Part shown: one piece after another, positions 46,112 to 57,820 of the stretch | How positions within the stretch are numbered: position 1 is the first letter of the stretch | Layout: the number at the start of each line of letters is the position of its first letter | Assembly (NCBI GenBank): GCA_916610825.1 | Contig: OU744448.1 | Span: 35,611,993-35,675,992 of the forward strand | Length of the DNA: 64,000 nucleotides | Direction of reading: 5' to 3' | DNA from: Haliclystus octoradiatus | Taxonomy: Eukaryota > Cnidaria > Staurozoa > Stauromedusae > Haliclystidae | The notes under the pieces: model-generated | What the model was told of the DNA's origin: nothing | Databases searched by the model: none | What the model saw: only the letters and a program-made list of their open reading frames with translations | Position numbers and translations under genes: made by a program

Positions 46112-46851
46112 TCAGATAGCATTTTCTTTGTAGAACTTTTCAAATTCTATTAATTAAATCGGATATAAAGATCTCAATTAGTTTATTATTTGTATACTAT
46201 TAACCAGAGTGAAAACTAATTCCATTCAAGCAAATCTACCTTCGAAATCAAGTAAGCCGTCCGTATTGAGATCGGCCTGATCAAGCAAATCAGCTGCCTC
46301 TTCGATCGTGAGGATCTCGCCTAATTGACGGAAGCCATGCTGAACTTCACTTGCAGATACGTATCCGTTCTGGTCGTTATCGAATACGTTGAACGCATCG
46401 CGGAGGTCTTCTTCTTGAAGGCCACTTTGCAGTTTGTCTTTCATGGTGTCTATGAACTCATCAAAGCCAATCTTACCATCACCTTAAATAATCATAATTC
46501 ATGTCATTATGACCAAGTGATGTCAATGAGAGTATACTGTCGATGTGATTAATTTCTTACCATCTGCATCAACTAATTTCATGATGTCATGCGTGTCCTC
46601 TTCGAGACATTCGCGCCCAAGAGATTGGATGACAGACTCGAGTTCATGGCTAGATATGTACCCATCGCCATCAATATCGAATAGGGAGAACGCCTCTTCT
46701 AATTCTGAAATTAGAGACAGCTCCAAAAGCATCATCATCACCATCATAATCACTAATAATAATCACTATTTAAATATACAGTACCTTGCATGTTTGAATG
46801 GGACAATTGATTTACCGGCGCCTGCGTATTCGGTGCTGAATCATTTGCTAG
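46112..46851 (-). CDS. Calmodulin-like protein with four EF-hands (5' end incomplete)
   Basis: Exons 46785-46851, 46561-46704, 46240-46482 and 46112-46146 read in frame to TGA 46112-46114. Four canonical 12-residue loops are visible: DIDGDGYISSHE, DADGDGKIGFDE, DNDQNGYVSASE and DLNTDGLLDFEE, each with Asp at 1, Gly at 6 and Glu at 12. The spacing and FSLFD / RDAFNVFD helices are those of calmodulin and its paralogues, but identity is too low for true calmodulin. From the internal ATG at 46789-46791 the protein is 142 residues. The first listed exon begins after an acceptor (gtatttcag) and stays open upstream of that ATG (LANDSAPNTQAPVNQLSHSN), so a further 5' exon, not found, probably holds the start. 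Expected role: calcium sensor. Confidence 0.85.
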
Positions 46852-49111
46852 CTGAAATACGGTTTAAAAAATTACACAGATATTATATATTCGGCCTCAG
46901 TGGCGCTGATAACTTAATTAGGATATCTACACTTTTATATACTACTACGCGAGAGAATGATAGAGATTACCAATGCCTTGAATGACGCCATTAATCTTTG
47001 TTTTATTTCCAGCAAATCCAAGACAATCTTCTTTCCGTCAATGGTTATATATATGGTAGGGTAGATATACGTCGATCCTTACTATTCTATGGCTATCGAT
47101 TAGGCTTTTTGGTGATGATTAGTTCTTGTTGTCTCTTCTGCTGTTACGGATATCCAATGAAGAAAGAAAGAGCAGACGAGCAGGTTTGAAAAATGTTTGA
47201 TCATTTGTTGATAAAAAGCGTGAAATATATATATAGTCATCAATTATTAAGTGCAAGACTACTTGAATCGAACAGCATTTGATTGCCATGGCAACCACAC
47301 TATTCCTGCTTTTGTTCGATTAAATTCAAGAATGCAAATACATAGCACGCCACAGGCATACATAGGTTATTAAGATAATAACAATAACAACAATAAAATT
47401 AAATACATTGAATGAGAATCACGCACCCGATCATGCATAATTATGAAAGTGTGGCTATAATTAGTGTCCATGTTGAAAATAGTAAGTAACGCCCCCAGGG
47501 TAACGCCTGTCTGATTCGCTCTCAATAAATTTAGATCAAGACGCGCATACGAACGACGGACAACAATTATAAGAATATTAATCGAATTAATTAATCGTTA
47601 GCCTAAAACGTAAAAAGCTTTCTTCGGCATGGGTCGATCGCTGCCTAACGGCGAAGTCCAACCCCTGTCCCCTTGCTCAGAGCAGTGCAGTTTAGTCTTT
47701 GACCATGCATTTACGTATCTGCATTGGATTAAATTTTCACTACAATACTAGAAAGAGTTGCAAGTTACCAACCTTATTGATGTGAGATGGCTCTGGTGCG
47801 AGGGGTAGCTTTCTAAACCATGTTATTGACACAAGCTTGACACTCCCATAGGGGGCAAATCATTTAACTATGACTGTTGCAAACATTACTTTGCAAATAG
47901 AACAATCAAAAGCCATGGAACTCTCTTCCTGAAGAACTTGTATCATTTAAGGGACCAGTCATTTATGACACTGGCAAGGGGGAGGGTTGGATTCGGGAGG
48001 GCAGAAATTTTGGACCCCATTAAATTCTTGCTTCAAAACATTTTGTACCCCATTAAAAATGTGACCAATAGTTTCGCACCCCAACTAAACACATGCAAAC
48101 GGTCTTACTGTAATGTGACTCATGTGTGACTGGAGCTTCGTTTTGTGTAGAAACATTGCTATACATACTTTATGAAATATACATATTTTTATTAAATATG
48201 AGGATGCCTAAAGTTTCAAATAAATTTTGGACCCCATTTAAAAGATCTTACCCGGCCACTAAATCTTAAAAATGCCACTGGCCACTAAATATTTGAACAC
48301 ATTCAAATCATATAAACTTTAATTAACACAGTTTTGTAACTATTCCTTTGTCAGTTAATTATTGCTGGTAACATAAATTTACTTAACCTTAATACTATAC
48401 TATAATATATATTAAGCATCTTAGAGGATCTTAATTGATCGCTCCTCTCCTGACTCTCCTATGTTCATTAGTTGCCTGTTAGCCATTGTGCTGACTATTA
48501 ATGTTAACTTAATATTGTATTTTATTAGCTGTCAAAGACTGCCAAATGTATATATGCAATCAAAATCTATTTTTCTACTGTTCCATAATAACAGAAGCAT
48601 GAAGGACACACATACAGATGCAGATGAACTACAACGTTTAAAATGTTATAATCGACACTTGTAGATAAATACTTTTAATTAATTAATGAGAGTCATATCA
48701 GAGTATTACTAAATGGAATTACATATATATATACATACACCATAAATTCCATGCTATACAAATATAAATGTAGAAATAAAAATCAGACTACATATACCCA
48801 CGGTGTATATGTATATTAATTGTCTATTTTATGATTTAGGCTAACTGCGTTCATATCGCATAAACACCATTCGCACAACATCACGAATAGTAACATGTAG
48901 CACGTTACAAATATTTTGAAATTATAGGCGATCGAAAATTCGAAGTACTCATGTCCCTTACCATCTGCGAGCTATTTGTCTTAGCTTAGCCATGAGATCT
49001 CTCAAGAGAAAGATCTGAACGGAAGCTAGCGATTGAAATGAAATAGTCACACCTCATATTACAATTGTGATCGGGAATGGTCTGTTGGTTGTTGTTTTGA
49101 AAGCGAGCGCG
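46852..49111. other. Intergenic region between divergent calmodulin-like and CNRIP1 genes
   Basis: AT-rich, with no secure coding exon. It must include the missing 5' exon of the calmodulin-like gene and the CNRIP1 promoter. The words GGACCCCATTAAA and TTTTGTACCCCATTAAA recur at 48010-48250, suggesting a decayed dispersed repeat. An AT-dinucleotide-rich stretch lies at 48725-48745. Confidence 0.45.
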
Positions 49112-49738
49112 ATGTCGTTCTCCAGAGAAGAGAAAAACACACATATGGACTGTCCAGATGAGATAGACCTCAAATTGACGCTACGAATCAATCGTAAAAA
49201 AGCAGACGACACGACAGTATGTTTTAAAATGGACGGAGAACGTTTTGACAAGGCAGAAAGTGTTAAACTCAACACGCAAACGCATTACAGTGTTACTCTT
49301 GAGGTTAAACCAAACAGCAAACTAACTTCACTTGGGTATGGATTATGCTCATATTCTAATTGTTATTATTCCTAATTTGCTTCATAATTGAATGGAGTGT
49401 TTTCTCCTGCCTACAGGACATTTCGTTTGGCTGGCATTGATTACACGTTCAAAGAGAAAAAGAAAGCGTCGAGCATCGAACCCTCTGGTTTGTACGAGAT
49501 CGATTGGCATACGGAAGGATTCAGTGACACGAAGAAGAGCCAGCGATGTAGTCTTCCCATCTACTTAAAATTGAACTATTACAGGTGTATTGAGTTTAAT
49601 ATACAATGTAAATTTTACCCTCCTTCAGAGAGTGTTCATGTTAAGTGGGGCACGACACTTAACGCAATAACAATTAGCTGTACTGCAAGAAGGGGGGCAA
49701 GTGGGGACTCTACCGTACGCCAACTCACTTACATCTAA
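49112..49738 (+). CDS. CNRIP1: CB1 cannabinoid receptor-interacting protein 1 orthologue
   Basis: Two exons, 49112-49335 and 49417-49738, encode 181 residues. The pattern matches CNRIP1: LKLTLRINRKKADDTTVCFK-MDGERF near the start, HYSVTLEVKPNSKL, GLYEIDWHTEGFSDTKKSQR in the middle and CKFYPPSESVHVKWG near the end, against the remembered family text I-x-L-R-I ... K-VDGQRF, YDTEGVxxTKSGxRQ and WQVKFY. The fold is a RhoGDI-like beta sandwich; in vertebrates it binds the CB1 C-tail, but most invertebrates lack CB1, so the partner here is unknown. The in-frame ATG at 49067 would add 15 residues; 49112 is preferred because the longer start adds a hydrophobic leader that the family lacks. The C-terminus diverges from the vertebrate one. 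Confidence 0.82.
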
Positions 49739-50033
49739 CTAAAACAAAATGAAGATTAACAAGAGGTAGACAAAAGAATGAATTAAAATGAGAATTTTAA
49801 AATAATTTCAATTTTTTCTCTCAAAATAACAACGTCTCAGACGCTGCACGTTGCCATAACAACAAGCATGATATTTAAAATACAACCCAGGGCCAGCGCA
49901 AGTTAACCAGCCTGACGCAAAAGACCAACAAACACCCAGACCAACTCACTCCACACTGTAGGGAATCCAGCCACAACACAGCCCAGCATTAACAGTCAGT
50001 CAGTTAGTTGACCATCTTTAATAATTAACAAAA

Positions 50034-53000
50034 TCAGAACTGACGATCTGTTTTATCTGCCGTAGTATCTAAAGATAAAAAACATTATATTATTTTAATT
50101 ACTGTCAGTTTACATGGATCACATTTTATATAATTATAATAACATACCCTCTAGTGCATGCTCCGTCATACTGAGGCAAAGTGTTTCGAGGCTTTTGTTA
50201 ATGCCGTCAGTGTCTTGTGCTGCTGAAACCAACAAACAACACAATCTTATTCATTAAAGTGTTAGTTAAGGTACCTATCCCAAACGTTAATTGTTATTTT
50301 CACTTACCTAAATTTGGAGGCAGAAATACAACAGGTGGTTGGGATGAACGGATAGGGGCTGAGTTTGTGCGACATATCGGTTGATGTGATTTCACCTAAC
50401 AACCAAAATGTCAAGGTTCAATGGGATTAGTTATCAGTGAGTCTGCCGCATGACGACTAGCAGCAGCAGCAAAATAATAAGGTACATACCACATTAACAC
50501 TGGCAGATGGTGCCAAGGGTTTATGGAAGTTGGAGAGCAATCCTCCAGGACGTGAGGAAACGCAATTAAGACCAGAACTAGAGCTGTTCTTCAATGAACC
50601 ACCTCGGTTGCTTTGACGCCGCCTGTTAATGGCAGATATGCCATGACCAAGTGGGTCAAACCAACTAAAAACAAAAACAGATAATTATAGAGGGTCCCTC
50701 CTTTATTAATTGATGGAGCTCATTATTCTGAAAAACAGACACTCACTTTCTTGAGCCTTTCTCGATTCCAGCTATTTTTCGATTTGTTGCAAGTTGACGT
50801 GCCAATTTCTGACATTGTGTCTTCCACGAATGAAGGCGACGTTTTTGAGTCTGAGTAAATGCCTATGATAAAGAGAGAGTGTCAAGTAACATCATGACAC
50901 ACTGACAATGTCATAATTTAAGCTGGATATGCGCAAGTTTTACCTCATGGGTCAGGGCACGATCAAGAAGACCTAGATATGTCAAGCAGAACTCTTCATC
51001 TGGTTGCGTAACGAGAATCTGTGTACACGCTACAAAATACAACACACATCGATAGAACAAATTCATACTGTAAAAATTTGAAAGCAGAAGCTAATTTATA
51101 TGTACTAAATGTGTATGTAAGACTGTACTTGAATTGGATTGTTATGAACAACTTGAAAATGAAAATTGTTTTGGGAAAAATTTTACGCTGGAAAAACTTA
51201 TCGTACGATGCATTTAATATGATGCACTAATATGCACTGGTATGATGCACTTAATGCGTCATGCATCTCGTAAATTGGTTAACCAATCATGCTGTTATTT
51301 AACCGGGATTGATTGCGCATGCAATAATATCAATATTGTTTTAGGGTTAGGGTTTTACATATTTCATTTCAGTTAGCCTTGGTGTCGATTGAGGAAATAT
51401 CGAAGCCTCTGCTTCTAGATTGTTCTCCACATAATAATGTACAAACAACATCTATTGATATTATATTGGCTGATATATACCACAACGAACAGATAAATTG
51501 GTCCTCACAGTTTTAAGTGATGGTCTTCACTATTGAGTAATGATAATAAATCAAAAAAAGTTTTCTCTAAAGCGCAACTGATTATTATGAATGCTTTACC
51601 AAATCATACCGCTTAAAGGGGCAAAATTGACCGGCGACCACTGCGAGATCAATTTGAATTTATGCTTAGCGTAATTCAACCGTCTCGCTTTGAAACTATT
51701 GTTATACGCAAGCCTAATTTGTAATAAATTCATGTCAACAATGAACATTGTGTTATAAACAATAAACATGCACGTGATCCTAAGTGCGTAGCGCCTGCCG
51801 GTCATTTTTGCTCCTTTAAAGGATTTGGTACCACACACATATTTAATGAGATATTAATTTGCTACTCGACGGGTAGACTACATTATACTTATCTTTATTA
51901 TTTTATATTTCAAGATAAAGGATAGCGACAAAAAATAAACAGACTTAGGTTTAAACAACGTTTCGCAATAGCTTAATTGCATCTTCAGGTTTAAAGGAAT
52001 AACATCTAAAATTACAAAGTATTTATAGTAAATATTTACGTGATTATAAAATTGGGTAGAAAACAATACAACAAAGATAATATATTATTTACTTAGGTAG
52101 AGTTATACAAATAGCCTAGACCGGACGGAATCCTTCTGAGTGTTGAGGGTCGGACTTGGCTCTTTGATTGATAGCATTTCATGAATTAAACAATCAAACT
52201 TATTGGTGCACTTCCTCAGTACAGAAAAAAGGTGTCCTGAATTTTTGACATTTTTATTGTGAGTTTGTAAGTGTAAACCGACTGCCGACCCACAATGTTC
52301 GCCAATACGTTGATGTAGATGCCGGCGAGTAAAGCCGACATAACTCGCATCGCACGAGTCACACTGGAATAGGTAAACAACGCATTGACGAGACAGTAAA
52401 GCCGGCCTCGGTTCACGCACACGAACATCGTCAATTATTTTTCTAGATTTAAAAACTGGTCGAAAGCTCTGTCCGACTTCTACACTCAGAGTTTTCAATT
52501 GTCGCCGTAGTGAATTGGCGGAAACCTGGTCTTTGTAAGGCAAAACAATGTTAATTGCATCTCTTTTGTTGTGGGTTATGTTGTCTAATTCTACATTATT
52601 AGGTAAATTAAACTTAGAAATACAAAAATTAATTAAGGAAATAGGATATTTAAGTTTTAAAAATATGTTTTTGATAGTAATACATTCAGAATTAAATAAA
52701 TAATCATTAGATGATAAACGGCGTGCTCGATCAAGCATCGTTAATAGCAGCCCCCGTTTGTATTTCATGTCCACATGACTATTATAATGCAACAATAGCC
52801 CATTGTCAGTGGGTTTGCGGTAAACCGAAGTTTCAATACTACAATTAGTTCTTTTTAGTAACGCAAAAATCAGACATTCGTGCATTTGCTATTGAAATGT
52901 ATATACAATGACATCGTTTCATATGAATGTCTGAATTTTGCACTTATTTATTATTATATATATATATATATCTAGTCAGGTTACCTTTGCCCATGACGCG

Positions 53001-55141
53001 AGTTATTTGAGTGGATAAGTCTTTTGGGTCAGGCGTCTCACTCTGATTGTTAAGGGTTGCGGTTGCGCTTATTTATTATTATATATAAATGTAGTGAGGT
53101 TACCTTTGCCCATGACGCGAGTTATTTGAGTGGGTAAGTCTTCTGGGTCAGGCGTCTCACTCTGATTGTTAAGGGTAGCGGTTGGCTCGCCAGTTGATTG
53201 AACTTCTGTACCAAAATAAGGTCGAATTGGGGTCAATAGAATCTGTTTCAGCTCATTCAAAACATACGATAGTTTGCCAATTTGTAACACTTCCTGAAAA
53301 TAAAAATTGATTAATAAATTTAACTATTTCATTAACTGGTATCCATCTTTTAACAGGACATAATATCAATTGTTATACCATCATTTTCATATGTTCAGGA
53401 ATTACTTCCAAGTAAAACTATTTTTAAAGGATTGATGCTACTTCCAAGTAAAACTATTTTTAAAGGATTGATGCTACTTCCAAGTAAAACTATTTTTAAA
53501 GGATTGATGCTACTTCCAAGTAAAACTATTTTTAAAGGATTGATGCTACTTTGTACATACATACAAGATAGTTTAAAAGTTACCTTCTCCAGACTGGCCA
53601 AGATCTGTGATCTCTCCTTGAGTTTTTGAATGGATAGGATCATTTTATTGCGAGCACCTTTTGTAACACCCTAGAATCAATCAGCAACCAATTCCTAATT
53701 AATAATTTGTATATGTTAACGACTTTCTTCAACATCATGACGCTAACTAACCTTGGTCTCTAAGAAGTCTTCTGATAGTTCTAGCATATCCTCATACGCC
53801 ATTTCACAGAATATGTCGCTGTACTTGTGGAGACGTAAGCTCTTCAACCAGGTAGGCACATCTGTTAAAAATTTAATGACTCATGAAAACCATTTCAAGA
53901 CAAACAAACAGTTACCAACATTAGGGTACGACAACAGTGGGGTTGTATCCTAGATTCGGAAGGCAAGAGCAAATTCAGAAAAAATTTGATATTTTTTTGA
54001 TTTATACGTCAAACCTCAATAAAACATTCAGAAGAAATTATTCAAATGTTCATAAGGCTGCCATACACTAACCTTTCATGCCAATGCTGACTTCATCCAA
54101 GCTGTAACGCCTTGTAACACAATCTTCATCACTGTCCAGAGAGGACTGCGGCGAAAGTTGAGCATGCATCCGTTGTGGATCTACTGGAAACGATTGCGAT
54201 CTAGACGGACGATTAACAATGCCAACGCCATCCTGGTGGGTGTCATCAACTGATGATAAAAATAAATGTCAATCAAATGTCAAATAAAAAAGATCAGCCA
54301 ACAAATAAATCGTTTATTAGAAAATAAATAATTTCACCTGTAGTGACTGAGGCTGTAGAAATGCGAGGTGACGAGAGTCCGTTGTCAAACGAAGTGCTGA
54401 TACCAGAGTCAGTGTGAATTAACTGCGGCTGAGCTCTCCATCCATTGGGTTTGGTGACCCCCCTTCCAGGACCCCAAACATCGCAAGATTTAGTAGCAGA
54501 CAGTCTCTGGTGACCCCCACTTGAAGTACCATCGTGGCTGGAGGCAAATCCTGGTGGAGGACGATGGCGATCTTTCAAATGCTCTCCTTTCTCTTCCAAG
54601 TGACCTAGCCACCATGATAGCGAATTACGTTCCTCAGGTGCGAATGCCGGATGGACCAACGCAAGTGACAGCAGTTGTCTACATTCCTCTTCATGGATAG
54701 CATGCTCAAGTGAGTGCGCTAAGATTTTTGGTAATAAATTGAGGTATTCGGCTCTTGCATCATCGTTGCCAGGGTGCAGCAGCGGCAGATGAAAGAGTAA
54801 CTGTTGCACAGCAACATCTTTGCTTTCGTGACAAAGGCTTTTCAAGAAATCTGAAACGGAATTGAATTACTATTGTCACAACAGGAAGATAGAGATGTTC
54901 CACTTGTGAACATACAAATGCACTCCTCACCTCTGCTGTTGGCTTGTTGTTCCAAAAGCCCAACTTCAAACGCACTGTCTCTGAATGTATGTTCTAGCAC
55001 AAGTGATAAAAACCTGGCCTGGGTTGGACCAAGACGTTTCAGCAATGAATAACAAGCGATAGTCTGTTCAATATCATTCCATTGGGCAAACCACTGAGCA
55101 ACTGTGTTGACTTGGTCACGAAATATATGAGCAGGCTTCAT
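50034..55141 (-). CDS. SAMD4: Smaug/SAMD4 RNA-binding translational repressor
   Basis: Twelve exons: 54931-55141, 54338-54850, 54073-54249, 53752-53861, 53584-53670, 53104-53293, 50944-51029, 50747-50862, 50490-50664, 50308-50395, 50148-50222, 50034-50068; 620 residues. Start [20 protein letters not shown] matches the Smaug N-terminus (FRDQV ... WF). The Smaug similarity regions follow ([36 protein letters not shown]), then the RNA-binding SAM domain ([38 protein letters not shown]), a PHAT-like segment ([34 protein letters not shown]) and the end [14 protein letters not shown] ... DKTDRQF. Smaug binds SRE stem-loops and recruits CCR4-NOT to repress mRNAs. An acceptor (ttattgcag) upstream of the ATG near 55204 implies a non-coding 5' exon. 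Intron 6 holds a Penelope-like insertion. Confidence 0.93.
51596..51838. mobile_element. Small foldback MITE in SAMD4 intron
   Basis: The left arm ACCAAATCATACCGCTTAAA plus GGGGCAAAATTGACCGGC pairs with the right arm GCCGGTCATTTTTGCTCC plus TTTAAAGGATTTGGT. About 240 bp long; the open frame across it is not a recognisable protein. Target duplication unclear. Confidence 0.65.
51880..52900 (-). mobile_element. 5'-truncated Penelope-like element (Poseidon-type text)
   Basis: A minus-strand open frame of 260 codons (52103-52885) starts in the last conserved RT/thumb block ([32 protein letters not shown]) and runs through [20 protein letters not shown] to a GIY-YIG endonuclease domain ([30 protein letters not shown]) with the family's variant YVGFT. 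The RT catalytic core is absent. Downstream on the same strand (51988 to about 51957) CTGAAGA, a GCAAT/ATTGC hairpin and GAAAC form a hammerhead-like arrangement. It lies in a SAMD4 intron in the gene's own orientation. It is a different lineage from the element at 32 kb. Confidence 0.85.
52937..53171 (-). repeat. Tandem duplication of a SAMD4 exon 3' half with its donor
   Basis: The segment from the TTGCGCTTATTTATTATTAT region to the exon body at 53057-53171 is duplicated at 52937-53056. The extra copy keeps ACCCTTAACAATCAGAGTGA, the MGK codons and the GTAACC donor, with a few substitutions (coding KDLST for EDLPT). It has no strong acceptor, so it is probably a dead exon copy. Confidence 0.8.
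53405..53548. repeat. 36-bp minisatellite, 4 copies
   Basis: Four apparently identical tandem copies of a 36-bp unit beginning CTTCCAAGTAAAACTATTTT and ending GATTGATGCTA, in the SAMD4 intron between the two exons coding the end of the SAM domain and the next segment. Its open frames are artefacts. Confidence 0.95.
53925..54040. repeat. Third copy of the dispersed repeat seen at 24.2-24.7 kb
   Basis: Carries CCTAGATTCGGAAGGCAAGA, GCAAATTCAGAA, GATTTATACGTCAAACCTC and ATTCAGAAGAAAT in the same order as the copies in the golgin-84 intron. AT-rich and non-coding. Class unknown. Confidence 0.55.
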
Positions 55142-56553
55142 CGTGGCTTCATCTTTCGTTTGAGTAGTAGACTGAGGCAACGTGGATGAAGGTCTATCTT
55201 GCTGCAATAAACGCAAAACGATGTTACCATTATGATTATTATTATGACTTAGCAGCTGTGTCTACTCACAATCGCACACATACAAGGGCACTGAGAAGCA
55301 GCACAAATTAACAGCATGGAGCGAAGGTGTAAGGCCGTGAGGGGTGTCAATTTACTGAATTGAACTTATCGCTAAATTGCAGATTACTCTAGGTTGTTTG
55401 ACGATGTAGTTATGAATGATTACGAAACACAATTGAAAGCATTTATCGATGATTGCCATCATTACAATTAGGTTAATTAAAACCAGAACGGGATCAAATT
55501 GATTTAGCCGAGACATAATGTAGGTGTTCGCAAGGCGACGAGATTACAGATAAATTGATAAATATCGTAACATAAATGGGGAATCCTACAAAACGTAGAT
55601 AATATTTGCGATATAAAATGCTGTCAAATAGCGCTTAATGACAAAGGTCAAATCAAACACGAGTTTTCATACGAACGATGGACCAAGTTACCAGCAGAAA
55701 CAGGCAGGCAGCCAGGTAAAAAAAAAACGCTTGAATAGTTATCAGACGTTGCTGTTTTTAGAAATAAAAAGAGCGATTAACCTAATCAAGGCAATGGTAT
55801 TTTCAAGAGGACCTATTTGAATCAAAATAAGGAACAATATTGTCTGTGTATTGTCATATTAGCCTACAATAATAAACATGATTTCGTTTCTCACCAACAT
55901 TTCAGTTTTGAAGACCTACAACTAACCAAACGGTGGCAAATTGCAGAATCGTAGGTAATGTTACATCAAAATATCCTGCAATTGCCTGTTTTGTAGCTCA
56001 TGGTAATAAACATTCACATCCAAAACCAGAGAGAGACCAATAGGATTGAGCTAAGAAATGCGTGGGCCCACTCCGTCAATCGCCCACTGGTGAACAGGCA
56101 AGCAGAAAGCAGCTGTCTTTCTTTTACAAAATAGAGGTAGCTTAAATTACGAAGAATGGTGAATACAAAACGACAGTTATGTTCTTTTTCTACTGTGTGT
56201 ATCTCCTTGGATGTAATTTGTTAGCTATATACGGGACGATTGTGCGTGTTTCTGTCTTCTGGCACGCCGTTGTTTCGTACTTTCTTTAGGAAATGAAAAC
56301 GCGTTGGCTGCTTTTGACTTGAACGGACTGACGTTGTTTTGAAAGACCACGTGACGAATGATTAGCATAATCTATGCACCAATCATCACGTGATCAGGGA
56401 TATATTACCCATGATATTACCCCACTCTCTTGAGCCTGACTAATGAAAATATCATAACAACAAATAGGAAAAGAAAGTAAAAAAACACAACTGTTGTTTG
56501 AGTTCACATTTTATTCAGTTTGTGATGAACAAACGAAGGAATAAATACACTTC
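55142..56553. other. SAMD4 5' region and RPS20 3' flank
   Basis: Contains the presumed SAMD4 non-coding 5' exon and promoter. A polyadenylation signal for RPS20 lies on the minus strand at about 56511-56516 (AATAAA). No protein-coding exon seen. Confidence 0.5.
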
Positions 56554-57401
56554 TTATGCGTCTGCGATGGTAACTTCAACTTCTACGCCTGGCTCAATGC
56601 TGATAGATGTCTGATAAAATTTCAATTAAGAAAAACAACAAATAAGTAGTAGAATAATAAAGACAGCTGTAAACAAACATTCCAGCGTTTTGATTGGATT
56701 TCCCGTGATGCTGGTCTTCCATACAGCTCTGCAGTCATCATCATTTATTCAGGACCTGACGAGTCATTTCTAATGCATTGAGGTAAAAAAAATGTGGCTG
56801 GTTCGTCGAATCAGTAACAATGGTCTGTTCAAAAATGCACCTCAAATTGTGAGTATCGGACCATCTAAAAATCAAATTTAATAGAAACGAATAGTACTAC
56901 ATTTGAAAAGATACAATTTCCTTGACGGTTTCTGATGAACTTCTGAGGTCGATCAAGCGCTTGTGGATCCTCATTTCATATCGAGACCAGGTCTTGGATC
57001 CTTCTCCGCAAGGCGTCTTACGAGACGTAATTCTGAGGGTCTTGGTAGGAAGACGAACAGGGCCTTTGACGTACAGGACAGAGCTTTTGGCTGTCTCCCT
57101 CTTGTTCTTGGCACTCCTGATCAGATCAGCGCAAACTAAAATAATAATAATAATAACATTTATGAAACATATAACGTATTATTCGACAACGATATTACTA
57201 CAGGTTTATTAAATTTACCTTTCTCTAAGGCTCTGACATTGCAACTGGTCAGCGTGATCCTGATCCTGTGAACGGGCTCGGTCTCTTCTTGGCCAGGTTT
57301 TTCTTTGTAGGCAGACTGTGAACATAATCAGTTAAACAATGTTACCAAGAACAGTTTTCACATATAAATACCAAGTCTATTTTCTGCTTTAATTTTACCA
57401 T
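56554..57401 (-). CDS. RPS20: 40S ribosomal protein S20 (uS10)
   Basis: Four coding exons: 57399-57401 (only the ATG, directly followed by the donor GTAAAA), 57219-57315, 56915-57135 and 56554-56610; 125 residues. Sequence is strongly conserved: [78 protein letters not shown]. uS10 sits in the 40S head. There is an apparent 7-residue insertion (within [18 protein letters not shown]) where vertebrate S20 has AKEKNLKVKGP. A stand-alone ATG exon is common in ribosomal protein genes. A 3' AATAAA lies about 40 bp past the stop. The longer open frame covering 57358-57597 is a shadow. Confidence 0.95.
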
Positions 57402-57820
57402 GTTTAAAAAGATTTGAAGGCCGACTTAATCTGCTAATTTGCGGAAAATAAAACAGAACAGCGGTGAGCCCTTCTTCTTCGTTCGAATGCAAAAAGCGAA
57501 AGAACAAACACATGTCACCATAGCCTCTTTGCCACGGAAAAACATTTTTGCCATTATCTATCCCAGCACCCTTTGCTGAAACACGGAGTCGCTTCATAGA
57601 CCGCTGAGTCTATTACGTCATCGTTTCTATATTTATAGCAAAGCGCCTACTAAATCTATGGTCTGTATAACAAATGGATCGATGAGATCTCAAAGGTGTT
57701 AAATTACATTAAATTAAATTGAATTACACTGAGTTTGAACATGCAGTGTTACCTGCCACAGTGACCACCTGTCCATGGTTAATCATAAGTTAGGCCTGTG
57801 GACAGGTAGGATCACAGGTG
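57402..57820. other. RPS20 5' flank up to the LTR element
   Basis: Promoter and 5' UTR region of RPS20 (minus strand). No other gene is visible. Contains ACCTGTCCATGG / TGTGGACAGGT, a short inverted repeat around 57770-57808. Confidence 0.5.

Noticed and set aside
57358-57597. Minus-strand ORF of 79 codons before RPS20
   Set aside because: It overlaps the RPS20 ATG exon in another frame, and the splice from ATG|GTAAAA gives a perfect uS10 start.
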